From contig CP141139.1 of NCBI GenBank assembly GCA_035236585.1, positions 16,322,990-16,386,989 of the forward strand: 64,000 nucleotides of DNA. The letters are read 5' to 3'. Source of the stretch: Warburgia ugandensis. Its lineage: Eukaryota > Streptophyta > Magnoliopsida > Canellales > Canellaceae. How positions within the stretch are numbered: position 1 is the first letter of the stretch; each line of letters starts with the position of its first letter. The position numbers and the translations under genes are program-made. The notes below the pieces were generated by a model. That model was given only the letters and a program-made list of their open reading frames with translations. It ran no database searches and was not told where the DNA came from. Below, piece after piece: positions 1 to 11,699 of the stretch.

Positions 1-739
1 AATAAATTAAAACTCAATTTGTTGAATCTTGTAGTATAATTTTTGGGTCATGAGATATCCAAAGTTAAGGAGTCAGATGAATGGTGTGGATTAGTAGTCC
101 GTGGGACCACCATACAAAAGTGGAGTTACACAACTAATGGAGTGTTGTGGCACTCCATACCAACATTGCTCATTGTTGCAAATGAGACTAAATCAACATG
201 TAATTAAAAGATTTCAATCATTCCAAATTTAGTGGATATTTACCAAATTAAGCCTATATCATCAAGTCTGCACTACACGCCCACTCATCTTTTTTCACTA
301 GATCCGGTTAAGATGCGTAGGATGATGTAGATGCATATTGTTTTCTTGACACGAGGTAAATTGGATGCATATCCCAACAAATGTTTACTGTAGTTAGTGG
401 CGAACAACTTGGCATCTTCTGTGGAATACATTTGGTTGTAGGTTCAAGTTATTGCTTTCCTCTGTGGGCCTTGATTAGATTGAGAAGATTATATGAGTGA
501 CTTTTTGCTTTGCTTATTCTTCGCTTGTACAAAAAAATATTTTTGAAATGCACACTTGCAATTATCATTTATCTAAATTCACAGTCTAACAATGCTTTTT
601 TAGGGATCTTTTGAGAACTTTTCATATATATGTTCAAATTTTCACAAATATTTGCCTCATCGGATTATCCCCGATTCCTAACTATGCAAATATGGATGTA
701 CGCTTGATCACGGGTTCAAGTTGCCACATTTTCCTTTAC

Positions 740-775
<36 letters not shown>

Positions 776-1390
776 CACATTATAAACTTTCCAATATTTC
801 CTGTATCTTTCCCTACTATATTAAATTCCAAAGGATCACATGGGTTTTTTTGCCAACGGAAATTCTTAATAAATTTCCTAATTTAGAACCAAAATATCTA
901 AAAGCTTTGAAGTATAGCTGGAGAAAAATAAATGCATTATCTGTCCATATTTCTTTTATCGGAAGTAAATAAAGCTGGAGATTAGCAGGACAAAAGCACC
1001 ATTACTGTTTACCCAAAAGATATGCACCAAAACCGTCACTAAGTGTGGAAGTTGGAGAAACAGAAAGGAAGAAGAGAATCGGCGAGGAATTGGACCACAA
1101 CGGAAGGAAAGAGCAGTAACAGAGAGAGACCCGGCCCTTTCTCGATTTCCTCGCCGGTGTAAAAGGACGCGGTAAACGAGGGTCCCTCACCGGAGACTTT
1201 CCCACCTTGTTTTTTAATTTTCCGCATAATCAAACAAGCTCAGAAAACTTTAATCAACAGAAATTAATTAATTTATGCATAGGGCCGCTCAATAACCCAA
1301 CCACTCCTCTGACCCCTCCATTGCGTTTTCTTTGTTTCCTTTCCATTTAAGCATCCCGCAAATCCAACGGTCCAGATTGGTTCTTCGTTT
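1..1390. other. Non-coding stretch, no gene recognised
   Basis: AT-rich sequence in which I recognise no protein or RNA gene. It holds the (TA)n run listed separately. Near 443-450 there is a short tract resembling a pol III B box (GGTTCAAGTT), but I cannot define a complete SINE around it. The last 300 bases become more GC-rich and CT-rich and lead into the possible promoter at 1.4 kb. Confidence 0.5.
743..772. repeat. (TA)n microsatellite
   Basis: An uninterrupted run of alternating T and A about 28 bases long. Open frames across it read as Ile-Tyr repeats and are artefacts of the repeat. Confidence 0.9.
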
Positions 1391-1394
1391 CTGG

Positions 1395-3541
1395 CTGTAG
1401 ATATATAAAGAGACAGAAACAGAGAAGGGTGGGCGTAATGCCTTGAGAGAAAAATAGGGCGTGAGATTATGTTTGGGGGGTTGGAATTGACATTGGCACT
1501 CCATTTGCGTTCGATTCACGTGTGGTGAGAGAAGGAAAAGCAAGGGGCGGGGAGAGAGTAAGTGCATGGGTTCGTGGTCATTTCTGCAACCCAGCTGTAG
1601 GGTCGGCTCTTCTGGTCTCTTTTGTCTTTACGTCGTCTTTCCCTCGCCTTTTCATCCCTCGCTATTTCATTTTCCTCTTCTTATAATCATTCATTTCATC
1701 ATCATAATATCATCCATCCCTTGAGGAAAGGCGAAACTCTTGGGGGGGAAACTAGAAGAAGAAGAAAGGAGATGCAGAAGAAGAAGGAAAGGAAGCTTAA
1801 CTTTTGTGGGGAATGTTGTCTGGCTCGAGGCAACCATCACACACTTTCATGGTTTCTGGTTGCTTCAAAAGTCCTTGCTTATCTCGATCGCTTTTTTGAT
1901 CGATCGATATGGGTTTCCTCGGACCAGGCTTCATTCCCCTCAATTGTAGCTTCCGCTGGTTTAGATCAAGTCTTTTTACTGAATCTGGCCATGGATCTGA
2001 AGGTATGTGTTCCTGTTCACAAATACAGATTTTTTTGGGTTTTATCTTGGGCTTTTGGGGTTGTTGGGTAGAGTCCAAAAACCTGTGGGAGGGTTGCAGA
2101 TTGGTGTAATGATGGGGGGTTTTGACTCTTGTTTTGGTTTTTATTTTGATCTCTCTGGGAGTTTCTGACGGAAAGATGAAAAGGCTTTCATCATTACCTC
2201 TCTCTTTTCTAATCTGGTTATAATGGGATTAGTTTGTCAGTCTAAGGCTTTTGCAGTTTTATCATTGGGCAGATGGTTTTCATGGTGGGTTTCAGGATCT
2301 GCTCTGTCCGTTTCTGCTCCTTTAAGATCTGGGTTTAATGCTCTTAATTTCCTCTCCTTTTCCTCCTATTTTTTCTCCCTTTTTTTCCTCCAGGGTTTCT
2401 TTGTTAAGGTCTGATCTTTTGTATCCAGATCTTTGAGCAACAACTTCTGCAGAAATTAGTGCAGGTAAGTAGGGCTGCGTATAACTGTGTTTCGCATTTC
2501 TTGTAAAAGTCACAGGGATGAAAGGAACGCTCTGTGTTGAAAGTAAATTTTCACGGAATATCATAAATGGGTATTTGATGATTATTCTTTTCATTTCTCA
2601 TGCTGCATCTGTTTCTATTTTAGGCCTCTACAGTCATTATCTGGTGAAACTTCACCCTCTTTGATGGCTTCTTTTCTCTTTTATATATCCTTTCTTAGTT
2701 CATCTGCAGTGATTTTTAATTGTATATTGCTTTCCATCTGGCTTACTCCAAGCCCGTCAGATATTATTATTGTTGTTGTTGTTCTTGCATGGATGGATTT
2801 CAGGATTTGAGTGCTGTCTATACTGTGGGAGTCTTTTCTGATAAGCTAACTGGAATATGTTATCTTCATTTCCTTACAAAGTTCTTTCCTTTTTCTCTAT
2901 TCTCCTGGAATAGCATCTGAGGTTTCAGCTTTGTGAAAAGAGTTGTTGACTATGAAGTCTTTGCCGCCTTACAGTGCTTAAAAGAAAAGTGGGTCAATCA
3001 CGGTCTTCTTAACAGTTCTGGAAGTCATCTCATTTTAATGGCAATGAACACCCATTTCATCTTATTGAAATGCTAAAACTTGTAATGGAGATCACTGTTT
3101 TCTAGCACCGAACAGATCTTTCTCCATGAGAAGAACAAACCCGAAAGAATCTAGAAAGGCTGTATTCATGCTTCTTTTCTGATCATCCTTCATTCTTAAA
3201 GTGATGAAACGAATGTGTTGTAACTAAGGTTTCTATCCTTATTAGTTGTAGTTCCATATCATCATGCTTCACATTACTCTGTTGATGTCGAATCCAACTT
3301 CATTGACAGAGAAAAGCTTGAAACGAGGCTGGTAACCCGAAAAATGAGTCAAAGATTGAGCCATCTCGTCGACACGTGCGATGTTTTTCCTGCCTCTCAT
3401 GACGTGCGAATAGTTGCAGAAGGAGAGAGTTTAAGCTCTACTAATCCATCACTTGTCCTCAAAACACAGCACAAAACGTCAGCAATTACGCCGGGGATTC
3501 CCAGCACATCACTCACTGACTATCATTTAATTCCACATTGA
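1395..3541 (+). other. Possible small multi-exon transcription unit, function unknown
   Basis: A TATA-like box (TATATAAA, 1402-1409) is followed by a CT-rich leader of the kind seen in plant 5' UTRs. An ATG at 1991 opens a four-codon exon (MDLK) ending at a good donor (AAG/GTATGT, 2002). A 36-base exon at 2429-2464, flanked by a pyrimidine-rich AG acceptor and a GTAAGT donor, keeps the frame open (IFEQQLLQKLVQ). Further right, an open frame runs from about 3226 to a stop at 3541. It is hydrophilic and includes DREKLETRLVTRKMSQRLSH, and an AG acceptor lies near 3248. I could not join the middle exons convincingly. An upstream ATG at 1909 would make a short uORF. I do not recognise the product. 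It could be a small protein gene, the 5' part of a decayed gene, or a long non-coding RNA. Confidence 0.3.
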
Positions 3542-3544
3542 TTT

Positions 3545-6500
3545 CCCTATGCATTTGCATGATCCCATGTAAAATGCTGCTGCATTGTCAAAATTTAAAA
3601 TTTCTATTCGTTTGGAATCTAGGAAACAATGTCAGTTTGACTCCTGCAGACCCTGAAAGGTTCTACTCGATGCTATACATCTGTATATAATAGTGGATAC
3701 AAACGTGGAGATTGGAGAGCGGTTTAATCGATGCCATTTGATTTGTTAACTAGCGAGAAAATTGAATACCAGGGCTGGCTGGCTGGCTTTAATGTATCTA
3801 AAACCATTGTTAGGTCTTCGATTTTTTCGATGAATGAAAACACTTCATGCAAGAGATTATATGCTGTCCCATCCGGAAACTGCCTTCTGGAAATTGGATT
3901 CTTTTGACTTTGAAACACCACGAAAAAGTTAGTCCCTGGTTTGGTTTGCTCTCGGTTTTTGGGTACATTAGTCTTGGGTGATGCTTCTAGATAATGGATT
4001 TCATTCGTGAAGGCTTGTTCTTTCTACTTATGATTTGAAATGTCTATAGTTGCAAGGTCAATGTAGTAGTTAGAATCATCTTCTTTCTAATGTAGGTTGA
4101 CAATGTTTGGGTGGACGGTCATGGTAGTTAAAGGTCTATTCTTTGCCTAGCTGAAGTTTGGCATATGTCAAAATCCATGCACTCTTCTAGTATGTTTGGC
4201 TTTGGGCTTTGACATTAGTTTTAATTTTGGTTTCCCTAATCTTTTAATTTTGTCAGACCTATGTTTGAAGTAACAAGAAATAAATAAAATGTTATAGATA
4301 ATAAAACTTGAATAGAAGAAATATACATATAAGGATTGGTACCGGATTTCGCGCAATCATTCATCACATTCCTTGCCAGAGAAGGCGGAAGCAACGGAGA
4401 GGGGTTTCATGTGGCTACAGATAACTGGATTAGATTTTTGCTTGGAAAGGCATCTTATGAAGAATACCCTCAAAAGAACCAAAATTTATGTCTGCCCAAA
4501 CCCATCAATATACAAAAGGCATGCACAAGATGATGATTAATATCCCCTTGATCTAAAATTGATCATGTAAGTGTGGAGTTTTAAGTACTGGAGGAGACCT
4601 TTCAAGTGTGTACCCTCCTGTACGGGCATAGATTTTTTTTTCTGCATAATTTCAGTTTTCAGACCAATAGTGAGTAGTGATGGAAGGAACCTAACCAGAG
4701 TTCTGGCAGGTAAGTCCATTTCGTCCTCCGTTAGGACAGTGACAATACGAAAAAGTTGGTGCTCCTTCAGTCCCTGGGCTTCCAGGAAAATACTAAGGTG
4801 TTGCACTATTGTTGCATAGCAGGAACTCTGACTTCTAGTTTTCTATTTTTAGGTTCCCAACTATGTAACTCCTGCCTACATGACAAAAAATGATAATGTG
4901 GAGCACAAATAATTTGTTTGTTAAGTCTATTCAGTAGGCGACTGAAGGTTTCCCAACAATCCCCCTCTAAATTACAAGGATACACTAGGTGATTGCTTGT
5001 TTTGCTGCACAATTTCAAGGCAATTTATGGTTTCGTGGGGTAAACATCTCTTGAAGCACTCGGTTTGTGAATCAGGAAAGAATGTCCACGCAGGAACTTG
5101 GATTATACCTGCCTGAATTTTTCGAGTGTTTGATATGAGAATTTGCGAAGTGTTCCACAACATATGTTAGCTGCTTAGAAGCCAATATTGGTAAAATACA
5201 CCTTATTTATCAACTTAGGCTGTATATGATTGTGTATATCAGTAACAGATCCAGAGGTTATAAATTAAGGCAGACTTGGTAATAAATAAAATATGGACTG
5301 TCTGATTAACATGGTTTCCATTTTAATTAAAAGAAAAATATGATATTAAAATGCTAACATTAAGAGTTGTAAATATCCACACAGGACAATGGAAAAGAAA
5401 ATGAGTCTACAAACAAACGATCCATAAACAAGTTTATAAGTTAGAGACCAAAGCGCCTAACTTTGGCATGAAGGATCACCTTTGGATGATCCAACCAGTT
5501 GTTTTGATTTCTCTAGCTTTGGATGACTGGTTATTTAAAAAGCAAGCTGATTGAATGAATCTAGCATCTAATACTGTAAGTTTTTCTTCTAGAACCATAG
5601 TGATTATTAAATCGTTTGTCCAACAAGTATCTAATTAGAAATAAATGTTAAATTCCAATATGCGAAATTCATATTTGCCTTGGTACGAAGCAACACCATA
5701 CACAATCTATTATGATGATAAACTGTGCGTTAGATTCACAGCCCTCATCGTCTTTACAGGCTGATTTGCATCGTTTACTATCCATTAATGAATCCTTGCA
5801 GGTTACTATTAATGGATAACAATTTCCATAATTTATGATCCCTGAGCTAAACAGAGTCATCAACTAATTGTAAGTAGGGCACTTTAGCTCGCTCTTAGTC
5901 ATTTACTAAGAACCTAAGGCTCCATTTCCGAGCTCCAAGCTAGTCCAAGACACATGTGACTTATCTGAGACAGTGGCAAACCATAATGAGCTTGTTTATA
6001 CTGTTTGTCATATTTAGATCAGTAAATACATATCAGCTTATGTGCACAGTTAAAAGGAAAAGAACAATCAGGGAGGAGACAGTTGCCATCTAACTGCTCA
6101 TTATCTGCTCCACATCTTAGGTGGACCACGTACCTAAATCTTCTCCCTTGGATGATCCAACGTCTAACACTGAGAAAAAGGATGCAGAGAAAATTGGAAT
6201 TTTCGGTAAGAGTACGCATGCCTCAAAGATGAACATCTTACAAATAATCAAGCCTCTAATCATATGTTACTACTTAAGGGCCTGTTTGGTTGCTAGGAAA
6301 TGGACCTGATTGGCAGATTATTTTTTATCCAATATTTTCAGATGTGAAATGGATGGAGATTAGCAGACTAGAACATGTCAAATGTGCAGCTAAAACAGTT
6401 CCATAAACAATGGTAGATGAACTCTTGATTGACCGGCAGGAGGACTAGAATTTTCTATGCTGAAGGCTTTAGTTACTTTTTCGTTATGCCTAACATTTAT

Positions 6501-7510
6501 TTATTCATCTATACAATATCTAAACTACAATGCTCAGAACATAAATGGTTAGGATCAGCAGGGCAAGGCCATGTGTAAGATAGCTGGTCTGATACCCAAT
6601 CTAGTTCTTGCCTTCCACCAATTTGCCAGGACATGCATATCTTATAAGAAGGTTCCTTACATCTTCGTCGTGTCTTCTTTTTGCTTTCAAAAGGGAAAAT
6701 ATGTGAAGATGTTTCACTTTTGACTACCACTCTTCTTTAGAGATGTAAAGAGGTGCGCGCAAATGCTTGGTGAGGAAGCAAAAGGAAAAAGATAAGTTTG
6801 TACGAAAGAATTAATTGGCAGAAAATCAATATTTCAAAACTTTTCCATCACCATCTTACGATGAAGATTTTCCGTGAATCTTTCCCCAGCAGAAAAGTTT
6901 CAGAAATCCCATAGCAAGTTGGGTGTTGGTGGCAAACAGTGGTCTTGCGCAGTTGGCCGTAGACCACTCGGCATATCTCTTGGAATAGGCTTGGCCCCAG
7001 TTCCAGACGCCACCTTCCCTTTGGGTGAAGATTCGACTTAGTTGTGTGTTTGATTAAAAGTGATGAGTGAAATTCTTTGTAAAAGAAGTTAAGCTTCGTT
7101 GTAGCTCACCTCCTTCCCAAAATGGATGTGAATGTCCAACCCGAAGGTCGACAAATGAGTTGAGGAGGGTGTGAGTGAGAGTGTTGACAAATTATCAATA
7201 TTCAAAAGCTCATTTTCATCCCTTTTTGCCTAATAATGATAGGGATTAGACTATCTCACTTCTCTTAATAATTTATCGAAAGGTTTAAGAACTTGTAAAA
7301 GTCACCTTTTTAACATATACATTAAAAAGCAACAAACCCTCGCCTGATGCCCAACTGCTCGATGTTGAAGGCATAGATGAGGTTATTTTCAAATTTCCCT
7401 CTAAAGCATGGATCATCCTTAGCTACATCTAAAGGGTGAATACCACGGCCTCTTTAGTGTAATTCAAGAATGTTAAGGCGTAGGAAAACATTTTTATGTT
7501 TTAGCGTTGC
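3545..7510. other. Non-coding stretch with faint coding-like relics
   Basis: No gene is recognised. Short minus-strand open frames cluster at 4537-5163 and have non-random composition (for example FLEAQGLKEHQLFRIVTVL near 4800), but they lie in different frames and match no family I know. The phrase CACCTTTGGATGATCCAACC near 5470 recurs in degenerate form elsewhere in the window and probably marks fragments of dispersed non-autonomous repeats. Confidence 0.4.
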
Positions 7511-7517
7511 TCTTTGT

Positions 7518-7640
7518 TGTCTCTCTCTCTCTCTCTAGAATATATATTAAGGTGACTGTTACCAGCTGTACTACACTACATGGGCCCTTGTAAGTAAAAA
7601 ATGTAATGAGAGAGAGAGAGAGGGAGAGAGAGAGATAGGA
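7518..7640. repeat. Facing (CT)n and (GA)n tracts
   Basis: A (CT)9 run at about 7518-7536 is followed some 70 bases later by an imperfect (GA)n/GGA run (7608-7650). The two are complementary and could pair as a stem around the intervening sequence. Open frames across the tract read as Ser-Leu repeats and are not genes. Confidence 0.75.
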
Positions 7641-8164
7641 GGAGGAGGAGGAACAAGGAAGGAGATGGGGATACCCTTCCAATGGCTACAAATCCTTTCA
7701 AGGGGCCAGAAGTTATGGTTTCTAGGGTTACTAATAGGGTAAAGTAGGAAAGAGGGAAAGGAAAATGTGGTTGTACAAGATAAATTCTTCTAGTCTAGAA
7801 GAAGGCATCAAAGAATAGGAATGGACAAGATTTAGATACAATACAAAGAATATATGATCCCTTTTCATCTCTGAATTTCATATTTTCTTTCATTGCCTAT
7901 TTCTTCACTTTCTCTAGTGTATGCAAAAATGTATTTTAAATTGAAGACGTGTTCATTGATAGAGTTTCCATTGCTTTGCTTTGAATTTTCGATGAGTTGT
8001 TGTTCATATTTTAGGCAATTTGCAATAGTATTAGGTGCATTTCACACAAGTTTCATTATATCTGAAAGTTGGTTTTCAATTATGTTAAATGAGTTTTTGG
8101 AGAAACATGTTTGACGAGACCTATTAATGTATTTGACAACCTACTCCAAATCCTCAATGGGTAT

Positions 8165-8523
8165 GGTGAAGGGCCTAGAGGGGCGCAGTAGGTTTGGAAA
8201 GGGTGATTGGATCTTTAGATGATCTTGTACAATGCTCATGTCTAGTTAGTATGGTGGGTGCTAATGAAGTACAAGTACTGCTACTATAGAATATAATAGA
8301 ATATCACAAGATATGTGCACCATTGAAGGCAATTCTTCAAACATTACTTGATGGTAAAGAAATCTAGATAATGTCCCATGGAGATTTTATGGATACTTAC
8401 TATGAAATCTCACAACAACTATCAAATAGAGATACGCATTTCATTCACACTCTTAGATCAGCCAATCATTGGGAAATTAATACAGCAAAGAGAGGAGGAC
8501 AAGCTACAGTGAGATTAGCATAA
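8165..8523 (+). pseudogene. Decayed coding-like stretch, family not recognised
   Basis: One forward frame reads with protein-like composition over nearly 120 codons. It contains VIGSLDDLVQCSCLVSMVGA, then HKICAPLKAILQTLLDGKEI, then TYYEISQQLSNRDTHFIHTL, and ends near 8523. The frame is interrupted and has no convincing start. The surroundings are AT-rich and non-coding, so this looks like an isolated exon-sized relic rather than a working gene. I cannot name the family, and it may be of transposon or host origin. Confidence 0.35.
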
Positions 8524-9170
8524 TATATTTTTACTAGTAGATTCTACTCATTTAGCAAACAGATAATGGTAGTAAAAATTTATTTTTTCAACTGCAATTT
8601 TCAATTGTTGTGTTAGTGAAAATTTTCTTTTCTTGACTACCTTTCCATCTCTTATTATTTATGGATCTTTCAACTATTTCTCATTATTCTTGAAACACAC
8701 TTCTGCCTACTCCCTAAATACTCTTTCGCTTAATTACAAAGTACCCCTGACCCATTTTCTGCTTTAGCATAAATATACTCCCCTTAGTGCTGGTCAGTTC
8801 AATCGATTGGTTGCCTTAGGAAAATTTCTTTATATATAATATATTTTAGACTAGGGTTAGTAATGGAGCAGGTTAAATCCAGGGCTCATCAGATTTTTGA
8901 CCATATTGGTAGGGTTTGGCACCTTACTTTTTGTGTTTGGGTTGCTGGAAGGTAACATGATGTCATAATGATCTAAAATATGATTGGTTCCAACATAGAA
9001 TTTTAGTAGATCAAAACATCTTTATACTTTATATTCAACGTAGATTATTAGAAGGCCAAATTATAAATTTCCTTTCTTTTTTTTTTTTTTTCCAAAGCTA
9101 CTATGATATTTGAATTTGTAATTTCATTTTTGAGTTTTTCTCTTCAGCTCTTTCCCTTTCCAAGAAATTC

Positions 9171-9173
<3 letters not shown>

Positions 9174-9238
<65 letters not shown>
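9174..9238. repeat. (CT)n microsatellite
   Basis: About 32 uninterrupted CT dinucleotides. Confidence 0.95.
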
Positions 9239-9239
<1 letters not shown>

Positions 9240-11305
9240 ATGAATTTTATAACCACTGGTGAACATGTTGAGGCATATTGTAATGAGTTAGTCTTGAACG
9301 AATTTGAAAACCATGATCACCCTTTAATGAAAGAATTTGAAAACCATTAACTTACCATAGTATGAAGCTATTAGGATCAAGATATGCTTCTAATGAGTCC
9401 GGTTCAAGCTGGCCCAAAATTCCTCCATCCCCTATTGCCCTTTTTTATTTAGATACTAATTTGATGAATCCATGGTTCTATGTTTTCTTTAGATTCCTCT
9501 AAAATAGTAAATAATGGCAAAGAGCAATGCAACTTGAAGTACATTTCATCGTCTCTTCATTTTCTATATGAATCCAGTATCAATTTGTATTTTCCATTTT
9601 GCACACAAAAACTTGAATACTTCATATGGTGTTTAGGTTGTGTTAGGTGTCTTATATTCTATAGGAAAGTACTACTAATAAAAGAGGTATTGTTTCAATG
9701 TCCAAATCGAATATAAGGAAGAATGCTAGGCCACAGGCCTCATAAGGTGCTTCCCTAGAAGCGTCTCTTATTTTCTTTATGAAGCACCTCTCAAAAATGT
9801 ATCTTTTTTATCACAAGTAATAAACAGTTAGAAACTTTAAATAAACAATGGTCCAAATGTAAGCCCCAAAAATATGGCATTTAGGATGCTAAGCTTATGC
9901 ATCCATTCTGATTTTGGTTTAGAAGATATCAAGGGCTACAACAATTATATGAGTACTCCTATCATTCAGAGGTGGGCTTGTTTCATAGAGAAAATGAGGG
10001 ACATTTCTAAGAAAACTCCCTATAGGGCCATTAACCTAGCATTATTTGAATATAAAATTATTGGGATCAAAATTTTTATACTTTCAATAGTCAATAAAAT
10101 ATATTTTTGACCCATATTGTATATATGCATGAATATGTAAATGGGTGTCCAAATGGTGCTTAAAGTTATGCTTTAAAATTTTAAAGTGCCTTAAACCAAT
10201 ATCACAATCTCAGAAGAAAACATAGCAATTCAAATGTGCTATCTCGTGATCAAACTTTTCTAAATTATAACATTGCTACTAGCTAACATACTTATTTTCA
10301 TATTACCTAAACATGGAGTTTTCTTATTGAGCTTTTGGTTTTTAACAATGATATATTATTTTAAAATTTTTGAGCATTTAAAATCAAAGAAATATCCTTG
10401 GCATTATAGTTTTAGAAATTTAACCTAAGCTCCATACATCCAATTTTGTACCAGGAGCTAAGGGTTGAATTTTTCTCTTGAAATTGGGTTTTGGGACTAT
10501 TTTTAATGAACTTAAATGGGGGTATTTCTTTGTTTATATTATAATATATTGAGTAAATCAAATTTAAATAAAAACATCCCATAGGGCTCAATCATGTCTA
10601 AGATGACTTCTCTTTTGAAGAGAGATTCCTTTCTATTTGCTTTCTCTATAGATATTTATCTTTAAGAGGATTCTTCAAAGTCTCCACTATCCCTAGGACT
10701 TTCCTTAACAACCTAGAATGAGACTCACTTCATTTAAACCCCCCATCTCTTGCTGAAAATGAGGCGGCCTTATACAGGCAATGGTTGCCCCTGGCGGCTC
10801 AGGAACTGGCTCCAGCCGGGGTGGCTCATACCACTCACCCGCTTCCCTTACTTTTCATAGGGGGGCCAATCCCGAGCAGCCTTGGCGTGACCTCTTAATC
10901 ATAAGCCATGTGTGCCTTTTGTATTTTGAAAACATTATGACTCCCTCGAAGAGAGAGCCCTTTTTGTTTTTCCTAAGTGACCTTTTCATTTAAGACTCTT
11001 AGGATCCATTTCTTCTAGACAAGTGAGACCCATCAATTAAAGAAATAAAAAGGCCACTTAAGAGGCCTACTCATATTTGAAGTCTTCTTCGAGCTCTCTT
11101 GAAGAGTCACTCACACACAACTCCCTCCTAAGAATAACTTGTGAATTAAGACTCTCGGAGTGTTCTAATGTTTTAGAAATTTCTAAACCAAATGTCTTCT
11201 AGAGAGTTAGGATTGTATGGGGTGCCCCATGTAGTCTTTCACTCCCACTAGGACGACTTAAGGATATTAAAAAAGAAGTAAAGCTAGACTACTAGTCGCA
11301 CTTAG
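9240..11305. other. Non-coding stretch
   Basis: AT-rich with scattered small open frames that show no family signature. A short GC-rich island (10760-10900) stands out from its surroundings but reads as no known protein. From about 10990 the spaced word GACTCTTA begins to appear, foreshadowing the repeat field further right. Confidence 0.45.

Positions 11306-11309
<4 letters not shown>

Positions 11310-11398
<89 letters not shown>
11310..11398. repeat. (TC)n microsatellite
   Basis: About 44 TC dinucleotides without interruption, among the longest simple repeats in the window. Confidence 0.95.
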
Positions 11399-11400
<2 letters not shown>

Positions 11401-11699
11401 GGGTAGAGCTCGCCATGCATGAGAGATAGACTCATTTTTCTCTTCTAAATTTTAAGCTAGATTTTGATGAATTATTCCTTTAGTGGCTAGCACTAACAAT
11501 GCCCCATAAATCCATATGTTCTACTTTGGTTACTTCGATGGGGACTTTTTTGTTCTCTTGGGAAAAATGAGGTGGGGCCCGAGTGATAGAAAAATTGGGC
11601 GCTTATCCTTTCCTAAGGAGTCCTTTGAAGGATCTAACTCTGAAAAAAAAATGGCTACATTTGTCACTTGGACTAGACATCCAACTTTTTCTTTTTTTT

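Noticed and set aside
6880-7035. Protein-like stretch near QLAVDHSAYLLE
   Set aside because: Short, interrupted, no family recognised and both strands partly open.
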